DNA from: Stenotrophomonas sp. UBA2629
GTDB lineage: Bacteria; Pseudomonadota; Gammaproteobacteria; Xanthomonadales; Xanthomonadaceae
Direction of reading: 5' to 3'
DNA: 64,000 bases
NCBI GenBank assembly: GCA_002359895.1
Contig: DEOB01000007.1
Span: forward strand, 251-64,250
The position numbers and the translations under genes are program-made. Position 1 is the stretch's first letter. Every line of letters starts with the position of its first letter. The notes below the pieces were generated by a model that saw nothing but the letters and a program-made list of their open reading frames with translations, was not told where the DNA came from and searched no databases. Positions 52,655-60,417 of this stretch are shown here, in pieces.

Positions 52655-53953
52655 TCAGCTGAAATGGGTCAGAACGCCGGCGATGGTCGCGGTCATCAAG
52701 GTGGCGATGGTGCCGCCCAGTACCGCGCGCAGGCCAAACTTTGCCAGGTCTTGGCGACGGTCTGGTGCCAGGCCGCCAATGCCACCAATCTGGATGGCGA
52801 TGGAGCTGAAGTTGGCGAAGCCGCACAGTGCGTAGGTGGCGATCAGGCGGCCTTCTTCGCTCAGGCTGACGCCCGGCACGTTGCCCTGGATGATCTGCGA
52901 CAGGTCCATATATGCCACGAACTCATTGATCACGACCTTCTGGCCGATCAGCGAGCCCACGGTGGTGGCATCGGCCCACGGCGTGCCGATCACCCACGCA
53001 ATCGGGGCCAGCACGTAGCCGAAGATGGTGGCCAGGTTGGTCGGCTTGCCGATGGTCTGGGCCAGGCCGGTCACTTCGCCAATCCAGGTCAGTGGCGCGT
53101 TGAGCAGGGCGATCAATGCGATGAAGGCCAGCAGCATGGCGCCGATGTTCAGGGCCAGCTTGAGGCCGTCGGCAGCACCACCGGCAGCGGCATCGATGAT
53201 GTTGGAGGAGGTCTTTTCGACCTGCATCTTCACCGTGCCACGGGTCAGCGGGGTGCCGGTTTCCGGCACCAGCAGCTTGGCGATCACCAGCGTGGCCGGG
53301 GCAGCCATGATGGAGGCAGCCAGCAGATGCTTGGCGTAGAACGCCTGCGCGGCTGGATCACCGCCGCCCAGCATGCCCACGTAAGCGGCCAACACGCCGC
53401 CGGCAATGTGCGCCATGCCGCCGATCATCATCGTGATCAGCTCGGACTGGGTCATCTTGGAGATGTACGGGCGCACGGTCAGCGGCGCTTCGGTCTGGCC
53501 GATGAAGACGCTGGCGCAGACGCTGGTGGTTTCCGCGCCGGACACGCGCATCACCTTGGTGATGGCTGCGGCCATCACGCGCACGATGGCCTGCATCACG
53601 CCCAGGTGGTACATCACGCCCATCAGTGCCGAGAAGAAGATGATGGTCGGCAGCACCTGGAACGCAAAGATGAAGCCGTATTTGGGGATGTCCATCAGGC
53701 TGCCGAAAATGAAGTTGGACCCTTCATTGACGAAGCTCAGGATTTTGACGAACCCCTTGCCCAGCCAGTCGAACACGTCGCGGCCACCGGGGACCAGCAG
53801 CACCAGTGCGGCAAAAGCGATCTGCAGGGTGATACCGGTACCCACCAGCTTCCAGTCCACCGCTTTCTTGTTGTTGGAGAACAGCCAAGTGATGCCAAGA
53901 AGCACCGCCAAGCCGAACAGGCCGAAGCCAATTCTGCCCAAACCCTCGAACAT
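52655..53953 (-). CDS. Concentrative nucleoside transporter (CNT/NupC family)
   Basis: Cation-coupled nucleoside importer of the inner membrane. 432 residues and about ten membrane segments. CNT motifs are clear: FAFQVLPTIIFFSALMGV, the substrate-loop FIGQTEAPLTVRPY (about 148-161), MTQSELITMMIGGMAHIAGG, and ALCGFANFSSIAIQIGGIGG near residue 388. First gene of an operon with ribokinase. The 200-bp gap shared with the divergent aldo/keto reductase holds both promoters; no operator was identified. Confidence 0.93.
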   Translation of the reverse strand: MFEGLGRIGFGLFGLAVLLGITWLFSNNKKAVDWKLVGTGITLQIAFAALVLLVPGGRDVFDWLGKGFVKILSFVNEGSNFIFGSLMDIPKYGFIFAFQVLPTIIFFSALMGVMYHLGVMQAIVRVMAAAITKVMRVSGAETTSVCASVFIGQTEAPLTVRPYISKMTQSELITMMIGGMAHIAGGVLAAYVGMLGGGDPAAQAFYAKHLLAASIMAAPATLVIAKLLVPETGTPLTRGTVKMQVEKTSSNIIDAAAGGAADGLKLALNIGAMLLAFIALIALLNAPLTWIGEVTGLAQTIGKPTNLATIFGYVLAPIAWVIGTPWADATTVGSLIGQKVVINEFVAYMDLSQIIQGNVPGVSLSEEGRLIATYALCGFANFSSIAIQIGGIGGLAPDRRQDLAKFGLRAVLGGTIATLMTATIAGVLTHFS

Positions 53954-54153
53954 GATGAATCCCCGGGCATGCCCGCAAAAGACGCAAGCCTAGAGCAGCA
54001 ACCTATGCCGGGCAACAATCTTGTCGGCAGGTGCGTCCAACGGCTCGTATTACGCCGTTATCGGCAAGGTCTGGCGACTGAACCGGCCGGCCGGGCCGGT
54101 ACACTGGAGGCCCTTCCGCGCTGCCTGCGCGGACTGAACCCCCTGGAGCAGCC

Positions 54154-55125
54154 ATGCAATACCGTCGTCTCGGGTCGTCCGGCCTACAGCTTTCCGCCCT
54201 GTCGTTTGGCGCCTGGGTCACCTTCGGCAGCCAGATCGGCCGCGAAGAATCCCGCAACCTGGTTGCTGCGGCATGGGACAACGGGGTCAATTTTTTCGAC
54301 AACGCAGAAGGCTATGCCAAGGGCCGGGCCGAGCAGGTGATGGGTGATGTGATTGCCGACCTGCGGCTGCCGCGTGATGGTTACTGCGTGTCCAGCAAGG
54401 TGTTCTTCGGCTCGGCTGAAGAGCCGGCGCCCACGCAGCGCGGGCTCTCGCGCAAGCACGTCACCGACGCCTGCCATGCCGCGCTCAAGCGGCTGCGGGT
54501 GGACTATCTGGACCTTTATTACTGCCATCGCCCGGACCCTGATACGCCGATCGGCGAGACGGTGCGGGCCATGGATGCCCTGATTGCCCAAGGCAAAGTG
54601 CTGTACTGGGGGACGTCGGAATGGTCTGGCGCGCAGATTGCCGAAGCGGTGGCTTTCGCCCGTGCCAACCACCTGCATGCACCCAGCATGGAACAACCGC
54701 AGTACAACCTGCTGCACCGCCAGCGCGTGGAACAGGAGTACGCGCCGCTGTATGCCGACGCCGGGCTGGGCACCACCATCTGGTCGCCGTTGGCGTCCGG
54801 CCTGCTTACCGGCAAGTACAACGACGGTATTGCTACCGATTCGCGGCTGGGTCAACCGTCGATGGAATGGCTGCAGAGCGCCGTGCTGGGTGAGCCGGCC
54901 GATGATCGGCTGGGCCGCGTGCGCCGTTTCAGCGCCTTGGCGGCGGAGCTGGGTGAATCGCCGGCGCAGCTGGCCATTGCTTGGTGCCTGCGCAACCCGA
55001 ATGTCTCCAGCGTGATTCTCGGCGCCAGCCGCGTCGCGCAGTTGGAGGAGAACCTGCGCGCGCTGGACGTACTGGAGCGCGTGGATGCGCAGGGGTGGCA
55101 GCAGGTGGAAGCCGTCTTTGCCTGA
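54154..55125 (+). CDS. Aldo/keto reductase (potassium-channel beta subunit-like)
   Basis: NADPH-dependent oxidoreductase of the AKR superfamily, 323 residues, TIM barrel. Catalytic tetrad candidates: Asp and Tyr in NFFDNAEGYAKGRAEQVMG (about 46-64), Lys in CVSSKVFFG, and His in LYYCHRPDPDTPIGE. C-terminal cofactor motif SSVILGASRVAQLEENLRAL. The opening MQYRRLGSSGLQLSALSFG and lengths match the Kv-beta/YghZ branch. The physiological aldehyde substrate is unknown. The upstream ATG context CCCTGGAGCAGCC provides GGAG. Confidence 0.92.
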   Translation: MQYRRLGSSGLQLSALSFGAWVTFGSQIGREESRNLVAAAWDNGVNFFDNAEGYAKGRAEQVMGDVIADLRLPRDGYCVSSKVFFGSAEEPAPTQRGLSRKHVTDACHAALKRLRVDYLDLYYCHRPDPDTPIGETVRAMDALIAQGKVLYWGTSEWSGAQIAEAVAFARANHLHAPSMEQPQYNLLHRQRVEQEYAPLYADAGLGTTIWSPLASGLLTGKYNDGIATDSRLGQPSMEWLQSAVLGEPADDRLGRVRRFSALAAELGESPAQLAIAWCLRNPNVSSVILGASRVAQLEENLRALDVLERVDAQGWQQVEAVFA

Positions 55126-55149
55126 TCGACCCTGATGGCGCTTGATTGA

Positions 55150-55180
55150 AGAACGGCCCGGCCCCCTGCTGGGCCGTTCT
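55150..55180 (+). terminator. Terminator of the aldo/keto reductase gene
   Basis: AGAACGGCCC (55150-55159), 11-base loop, GGGCCGTTCT (55171-55180), then GCTTTG. A 10-bp perfect stem. Confidence 0.75.
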
Positions 55181-55327
55181 GCTTTGCGGGCCAACAAGAA
55201 GCGCCGCAAAGCAGCGGCTTGCAGGGCAAGGCATTGGTGGCGGCTGCCTGTTTGCAGCGCGGGCGGGGCAGGGTCAACCGTACGCGGGTGGAATAGCGAA
55301 ACGCTGATTCCTATTTGAGAATGGGTC

Positions 55328-55355
55328 TTGCATTGGTATTGAGAATCATTATCAT
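55328..55355 (+). promoter_or_regulatory. Fur box overlapping the haem-uptake promoter
   Basis: TGAGAATCATTATCA (55340-55354) matches the 7-1-7 Fur consensus with one mismatch. It overlaps a likely promoter: TTGCAT (55328-55333), 16 bp, TATCAT (55350-55355). Fur-Fe would block transcription of hemP and probably the receptor gene. Confidence 0.85.
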
Positions 55356-55385
55356 CAACTCCGTCCCCAGTACGGAATCACGCCG

Positions 55386-55580
55386 ATGTCCGCTCAGCCT
55401 GTCCTGCTCCGCCCCCGCACGCTCCACCTGCCGCAACGCCCGGTTCAGTTGATGTCGCCGGAGGGCGTCGTCGATAGCGGTGCGCTGCTCAAAGGTCAGC
55501 GTGAAATCGTCATCCAGCACGGCGACAAGTTCTATCGCCTGCGTCATACCAGCAATGACAAGTTGATCCTGACCAAGTAA
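55386..55580 (+). CDS. hemP: Haemin uptake protein HemP/HmuP
   Basis: A 64-residue protein of the HemP family, usually the first gene of haem-uptake operons; in some bacteria (HmuP) it activates the receptor gene. The family core is GQREIVIQHGDKFYRLRHTSNDKLILTK (given in part: REIVIQHGDKFYRLRHT, about 38-54), preceded by a Pro/Arg-rich N-terminus. Start ATG 55386, 31 bases after the Fur-box promoter. The receptor gene starts 149 bp downstream beyond a large hairpin. Confidence 0.9.
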   Translation: MSAQPVLLRPRTLHLPQRPVQLMSPEGVVDSGALLKGQREIVIQHGDKFYRLRHTSNDKLILTK

Positions 55581-55644
55581 CCCAGGCCGCATTCCCTGCG
55601 GATGGGTGTGCGCCGCACGCCGCGCCCGACTGAATCGCACGTCT

Positions 55645-55700
55645 CCCCCCCCCTTGGCCGCGACCGGATTGCTCCGGTGATCCGGTCGCTCCGCCAAGGG
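55645..55700 (+). other. Poly-C tract and 18-bp hairpin between hemP and the receptor gene
   Basis: Nine consecutive C (55645-55653) run into a long hairpin: CCCTTGGC (55651-55658) with GCCAAGGG (55693-55700), and inside it GCGACCGGAT (55660-55669) with ATCCGGTCGC (55680-55689), separated by a small asymmetric bulge. TTCTGC follows. It may be an attenuator, an RNase-protecting intercistronic hairpin, or a terminator. Confidence 0.7.
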
Positions 55701-55729
55701 TTCTGCATCTCCAATGGATTCCCGCTTCC

Positions 55730-57934
55730 ATGATTCGTCCAACTGTTCTGAGTGCTGCCCTGTGGGCGGTACTTTCTCCCGTGCACGCAGAAACTGCCGC
55801 CCCGGCCGACACGCGTGATTTCGACCGCGTGCAGGTCACCGCTACCCGCACCGAGCGGGCAGTCAGCGATGTCGCTGCCACGGTGGATGTCATTGACCGC
55901 GAGCAGTTGGACAACCAGCTGGTGCATGACATCAGCGACCTGGTCCGTTACGAGCCGGGCATCTCGGTCACCCGCAATGCCGCGCGCTTCGGCCTGGGCG
56001 GCTTCCGCATCCGTGGCCTGGACGCCAACCGCGTGTTGATCCAGACCGACGGCATTGCCATGCCCAAGAGTTTTGACATCGGCAATTTTGCCAACGCCAA
56101 CCGCAACTTCACCGATCTTGAAACGCTCAAGCGGGTGGAGATCGTGCGCGGCCCGGCCAGTTCGTTGTACGGCTCCGATGCGCTGGGCGGTGTGGTGGCC
56201 TTCGTCACCAAGGACCCGGCCGATTACCTGAAGGATGGCAAGGACAGCTACGTCGGCCTGAAGTTCGGCTACGACGGTGATTGGAAAGGGCTGCTGGGCA
56301 GCGTCACCACCGCGTTCGGTGGCGATCGCTGGAGCGGTATGGTCAACGTCAACCATCGCCAGGGCCAGGAAACCGACAACAAGGGTGACAACCGCAGCCA
56401 CGACTACACCCGCACTGCGGCCAATCCGCAGGAGCGTGACGGCCGCAGCGTGTTGTCCAAGCTGGTGTACGCACCGGACGAAAGCCAGCGCTTCCGCCTG
56501 ACGGTGGAGGGCAATGAGGACATCACCGATACCGACGTGTATTCCTCGGTCAACGACACGCACCCGACGCCCTCGGCGCGTACCACCACCGGCATGACCG
56601 CGCACGACAAGCAGACGCGCACGCGGGTGTCGTTTGCGCATGAAATGGATGCGCTCAATACCGCCTTCGCCGACAGCCTGCGCTGGCAGGTGTACCGCCA
56701 GGACAGCGAAACCACGCAGGTCACCAACGAGGGCCGCACCAATGGCAGCCGTCGCCATCGCGAATTCAACTTTGATCAGCGTGTCTATGGCGCGCAGGCG
56801 CAGTTCAACAAAGCACTGCAGTCCGGCAGCGTCGAACACGCGCTGACCTGGGGTTTTGATGGCGCATGGACCGAAGTGAAGCAGAAGCGTGATGGCTTCC
56901 AGGTGCTGGCCAACGGCAGCACCAGTACCACCATTCTTCCCGATGCATTCCCGGTACGCGATTTCCCGATCAGCAAAACCACCGAGCTCGGCCTGTACGT
57001 GCAGGATGAAATGCGCCTGGCCGACGGCCGGTTGTCGCTGGTGCCGGGCCTGCGCGTGGACCATTACCGGCTCAAGCCGGAGCTGGACAGCATCTTCCGT
57101 GAGGACAACCCCGACATGGCCGTGGCATCGCTAACCAAGACCAGCGTGTCGCCGAAGCTCGGCATGGTGTGGCGTTTTGATGACCAGTGGTCGCTGTTTG
57201 CCGGTTACTCGCATGGCTTCCGCTCACCGCCGTACAACGACGTGAACCTGGGTTTCACCAACGTCATGTTCGGTTACACCGCCATTCCCAATCCTGACCT
57301 CAAGCCGGAAACCAGTAACGGTGTTGAACTGGGCATGCGTTACCTGACGCCGGCCGCTTACGTCAGCGTCAGCGGCTATTGGAACGACTACAAGGATTTC
57401 ATCGAGTCGCAGCGCAATGTCGGTCGCAATGCGCAGGGCTTGTTGGTATTCCAGTCGCAGAACATTTCCGAAGCCCGCATCTACGGCGCGGAGTTGAAGG
57501 CCGGTGTTGATTTCGGTCAGCTCAACGCCGCGCTGGAAGGCTGGTCGATGCGCAGTGCGGTGGCGTGGTCGCATGGCCAGAACCGCACCGAGGATGTGCC
57601 GTTGGATTCGGTGGACCCGCTGCGTGGCACCGTAGGCCTGATGTACGACCGCGATGCCTGGGGCGTGGAGTTGGCCGGCACGTTTGCCCAACGCAAAAGC
57701 CGCGTGGCCGATGCAGGTGCCTACCGTCCAGCCGGCTATGGCGTGCTCGACCTGATGGGCCATTGGGAGTTCGCACCCGGTGCCAAGTTCAACGTCGGCG
57801 TGTTCAACCTGGGTGATCGCAACTACATCGACTGGTCGAGCATCACCTCGACGCTTGCCACCGGCAGCACGGTCATCGACCGCTACAGCAACCCCGGCCG
57901 CACGGTGTCGGCCAGTGTCTCTGTGTCCTGGTAA
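55730..57934 (+). CDS. TonB-dependent haem/haemoglobin receptor
   Basis: A 734-residue outer-membrane transporter of the haem/haemoglobin group (HmuR/HutA-like). Signal peptide about 1-20 (ending PVHA), TonB box-like region DFDRVQVTATRTERA (about 30-44), plug domain with SVTRNAARFGLGGFRIRGLD and VEIVRGPASSLYGSDALGG (about 138-156), then a 22-strand barrel ending in W (SASVSVSW). Haem receptor motifs FRSPPYNDVN and NPDLKPETS (variants of FRAP/NPNL) are present around 498 and 522. Iron regulation is implied by the Fur box upstream of hemP. The next gene encodes a DUF6607 protein. Confidence 0.92.
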   Translation: MIRPTVLSAALWAVLSPVHAETAAPADTRDFDRVQVTATRTERAVSDVAATVDVIDREQLDNQLVHDISDLVRYEPGISVTRNAARFGLGGFRIRGLDANRVLIQTDGIAMPKSFDIGNFANANRNFTDLETLKRVEIVRGPASSLYGSDALGGVVAFVTKDPADYLKDGKDSYVGLKFGYDGDWKGLLGSVTTAFGGDRWSGMVNVNHRQGQETDNKGDNRSHDYTRTAANPQERDGRSVLSKLVYAPDESQRFRLTVEGNEDITDTDVYSSVNDTHPTPSARTTTGMTAHDKQTRTRVSFAHEMDALNTAFADSLRWQVYRQDSETTQVTNEGRTNGSRRHREFNFDQRVYGAQAQFNKALQSGSVEHALTWGFDGAWTEVKQKRDGFQVLANGSTSTTILPDAFPVRDFPISKTTELGLYVQDEMRLADGRLSLVPGLRVDHYRLKPELDSIFREDNPDMAVASLTKTSVSPKLGMVWRFDDQWSLFAGYSHGFRSPPYNDVNLGFTNVMFGYTAIPNPDLKPETSNGVELGMRYLTPAAYVSVSGYWNDYKDFIESQRNVGRNAQGLLVFQSQNISEARIYGAELKAGVDFGQLNAALEGWSMRSAVAWSHGQNRTEDVPLDSVDPLRGTVGLMYDRDAWGVELAGTFAQRKSRVADAGAYRPAGYGVLDLMGHWEFAPGAKFNVGVFNLGDRNYIDWSSITSTLATGSTVIDRYSNPGRTVSASVSVSW

Positions 57935-58024
57935 CACAAGCGTTGCATCCAGCCTGTCTTCATGAGGGATCGATCTTGGCCACGGATGGCCCTTCTTCGT
58001 AATGCCCACTCAAAGGAACGCTCA

Positions 58025-58957
58025 ATGAAGCTCCATCACGCCAGCCTGCTGTTGCTCGCCGCCGCCAGCGGTGCAGCCAGCGCAGCGCCCGCCAGCATCA
58101 CCCGCGACCATGATTCCATCCTTGCCATGCAGGGCGAATACACCGTGGATTTCGCCTTCGACGAAACCGTGTTGCTCAAGCCCGGCTACGAGCGCGCAGC
58201 GGCCATGCGCAGCGGTGGCAATGAAGTGGTGATCGTGATCGAAGACACGCCGCAGCGCATCGTGCTGCAGCATCTGCTGGTGGACGACAAGAGCGGCCAT
58301 GTCACCAAACATTGGCGTCAGGATTGGGTATACGAGGCGCCCAACCGCTTTGAGTTCAGCGCTGACCAGACCTGGGCGGTGCGCAGCATTCCCGCAGCTG
58401 TGAACCAGGGTGCGTGGACCCAGTGCGTGTATGAAGTAAGTGATGCACCGCGTTACTGCGGCACCGGCAAGTGGAGCTACGACAACAACGTGCCGACCTG
58501 GACCAGCGACCTCAGCTGGCGCCCGTTGCCACGCCGTGAGTACACCAAGCGTAGCGACTACAACGCGCTGTCGGTGGTGAACCGCCACACGCTCACGCCC
58601 AATGGCTGGACGCACGAGCAGTTCAACACCAAGGTGCAGCGCAACGCGGACGGAAGCCAGGTGGAGATCGCCCGCGAGTTTGGTTTCAACGACTACATCA
58701 AGACCACCGAGGTGGATTTCGCACCGGCCTACAGCTACTGGAAGGGCACAGCTGGTTTCTGGGCGCAGGTGCGTCAGCGCTGGGACGGTTTTCTCGGCAA
58801 GGCACCGGGCGTGCACCTGAAGACCAAGCTGGACGGTATGGCGATGATCATCCCGTTGTTCGAGCAGGCCGTGGCCGTCAAGGGCGGCGCAGCGGTGGAT
58901 ACGGGCAAGATAGATGCAGTGTTCGCGCAGTACGTTGAGCCTGCTGCCAAACCGTAA
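58025..58957 (+). CDS. DUF6607 family secreted protein linked to haem uptake
   Basis: A 310-residue exported protein with a signal peptide (LLLLAAASGAASAAPA, cleavage near 21-23). It matches the DUF6607 family by MQGEYTVDFAFDETVLLKPGYE, VTKHWRQDWVYEAPNRFEF, a Cys pair in TQCVYEV and APRYCGTGKW, and YWKGTAGFWAQVRQRW. No catalytic motif is evident. ATG 58025 follows AAAGGAACGC. It is 90 bp after the haem receptor and ends in its own strong terminator, so it is probably the last gene of the iron-regulated group; a periplasmic haem-handling role is inference. Confidence 0.78.
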   Translation: MKLHHASLLLLAAASGAASAAPASITRDHDSILAMQGEYTVDFAFDETVLLKPGYERAAAMRSGGNEVVIVIEDTPQRIVLQHLLVDDKSGHVTKHWRQDWVYEAPNRFEFSADQTWAVRSIPAAVNQGAWTQCVYEVSDAPRYCGTGKWSYDNNVPTWTSDLSWRPLPRREYTKRSDYNALSVVNRHTLTPNGWTHEQFNTKVQRNADGSQVEIAREFGFNDYIKTTEVDFAPAYSYWKGTAGFWAQVRQRWDGFLGKAPGVHLKTKLDGMAMIIPLFEQAVAVKGGAAVDTGKIDAVFAQYVEPAAKP

Positions 58958-58960
58958 GCC

Positions 58961-58988
58961 GAAGGCCCCGCAATGCGGGGCCTTCTTT
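58961..58988 (+). terminator. Terminator of the haem-uptake group
   Basis: GAAGGCCCCGC (58961-58971), loop AAT, GCGGGGCCTTC (58975-58985), then TTTC. Located 3 bases after the DUF6607 stop; also suits the convergent DUF486 gene. Confidence 0.88.
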
Positions 58989-59011
58989 CATGGGCGATGC
59001 GGCGTGTTGGT

Positions 59012-59365
59012 TCATTCCTTGAACATCAACAGCGCGGCCACCACGATCAGGCCGAAGGCGGCCCAGTGGTTCCATTTCAAGGGTTGGTCCAGATAGGTGG
59101 CCGAGAACACCGCAAACACCAGCAGCGTGATCACCTCCTGCATGCCCTTGAGCTGCGGTGCCGAATACACCGCGCTGCCCAGCCGGTTGCCGGGCACCTG
59201 CAGGCAATACTCGAAGAAGGCGATGCCCCAACTGACCAGAATGACGGTCATCAGCGGCGCCGACTTGTATTTGAGGTGGCCATACCAGGCCACGGTCATG
59301 AAAACGTTGCTGGCGATCAGCAGCAACACCGGATACAGATAGGCGGTGAAGGGCGGGGCAGGCAT
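59012..59365 (-). CDS. DMT-superfamily DUF486 membrane protein
   Basis: A 117-residue protein with four predicted membrane helices (YLYPVLLLIASNVFMTVAW, PLMTVILVSWGIAFFEYCL, MQEVITLLVFAVFSATYL, WAAFGLIVVAALLMF). The SWGIAFFEYCLQVPGNRLG and MQEVITL segments are typical of DUF486, a small-multidrug-resistance-like half transporter family. Substrate unknown. It is convergent with the DUF6607 gene and divergent from the response-regulator gene. Confidence 0.88.
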   Translation of the reverse strand: MPAPPFTAYLYPVLLLIASNVFMTVAWYGHLKYKSAPLMTVILVSWGIAFFEYCLQVPGNRLGSAVYSAPQLKGMQEVITLLVFAVFSATYLDQPLKWNHWAAFGLIVVAALLMFKE

Positions 59366-59521
59366 GGCGCGGTTCTGCGGGACGGGCCGCTAGCATAGGC
59401 CTGCGGCTGTTCTCCGTTGGGAGATAGCGGCCTTGAGGGCAAGCCGGCGGGCAGCGGTGCCACACGGCGCCGCTGCGCGGGCCGTACAGGTGGGTTTGAT
59501 TACTTTCGGAACAATTACCCG

Positions 59522-59545
59522 GTAGAACCTTCACATGGTTTCTAC
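59522..59545 (+). promoter_or_regulatory. Inverted repeat upstream of the response regulator
   Basis: GTAGAACC (59522-59529) and GGTTTCTAC (59537-59545) are an inverted pair (one inserted T) around TTCACAT. It lies 46 bases before the ATG. Many OmpR-type regulators bind repeats of this kind in their own promoter, so it could be an autoregulatory site. Confidence 0.4.
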
Positions 59546-59590
59546 TGACCATCCGGCATGTTTCACAAAGCTGAAGACTGAGGAGGCTCC

Positions 59591-60304
59591 ATGCGACAGA
59601 CCAAGGAATCATCCGGGCTCGTGTTGGTTGTCGAAGACAACCGCAACATCTCCGAGATGATTGGTGAGTACCTGGAAGGCAAGGGCTTTGAGGTGGACTA
59701 TGCCGTCGACGGTTTGGACGGCTATCGACTGGCGGCTGAAAACAGCTACGACGTGGTGGTGCTGGACCTGATGCTGCCGCGTCTGGACGGCATTGAAGTC
59801 TGCCGCCGGCTGCGCAACGAAGCGCGCAAATCAACGCCGGTGCTGATGCTTACCGCCCGCGACACGCTGGATGACAAGCTCACCGGGCTGGGTTACGGCG
59901 CCGATGACTATCTCACCAAGCCATTTGCCATCCAGGAGCTTGAAGCGCGCCTGCGTGCGCTCATCCGCCGCGAACGCCGCCAGGTGGGTGCCGAAGTGCT
60001 GAAGGTCGCCGACCTGGTGCTGGACCCGGTCAGCATGCGTGCCACCCGCGCCGGCAGCGAACTGCAGCTCTCGCCGATCGGCTTGCGCCTGCTCACCATT
60101 CTGATGCGCGAGTCGCCGCGGGTGGTCACCCGGCAGGAAATCGAGCGCGAGATTTGGGGCAATGGCCTGCCCGATTCGGACACCCTGCGCAGCCACCTGT
60201 ACAACCTGCGCAAAATCATCGACAAGCCGTTCGAGCGGCCGCTGCTGCACACCGTGCAGAGCGCCGGCTACCGCATCGCCGATATCGGTCAACCGATGAC
60301 GTGA
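59591..60304 (+). CDS. OmpR/PhoB-family response regulator
   Basis: A 237-residue DNA-binding response regulator. Receiver domain (about 10-122): acidic pair VVEDN, phosphoacceptor D59 in VVLDLMLPRLDG, switch Thr in LMLTARD and Lys in LTKPFA. Winged-helix output domain (about 138-232) with LSPIGLRLLTILMRESPRVVTR and DTLRSHLYNLRKIIDKP, ending LLHTVQSAGYRIAD. AGGAGG lies 6 bases before the ATG. It is followed after 113 bp by its likely cognate kinase. I could not assign it to a named system. Confidence 0.95.
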   Translation: MRQTKESSGLVLVVEDNRNISEMIGEYLEGKGFEVDYAVDGLDGYRLAAENSYDVVVLDLMLPRLDGIEVCRRLRNEARKSTPVLMLTARDTLDDKLTGLGYGADDYLTKPFAIQELEARLRALIRRERRQVGAEVLKVADLVLDPVSMRATRAGSELQLSPIGLRLLTILMRESPRVVTRQEIEREIWGNGLPDSDTLRSHLYNLRKIIDKPFERPLLHTVQSAGYRIADIGQPMT

Positions 60305-60417
60305 GCATGCAGACGAGCGAGACCGTCGCCGACAGGTATGGCGACGGGGTCGTGGGTATGGCGCCGATGGCCAGTGGTCACTGCTTACAATGACCGCAGG
60401 ACAGGGGGACGGGCGCA

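Noticed and set aside
51656..54340. 894-codon plus-strand open frame
   Set aside because: Antisense to rbsK and the nucleoside transporter, both with clear motifs.
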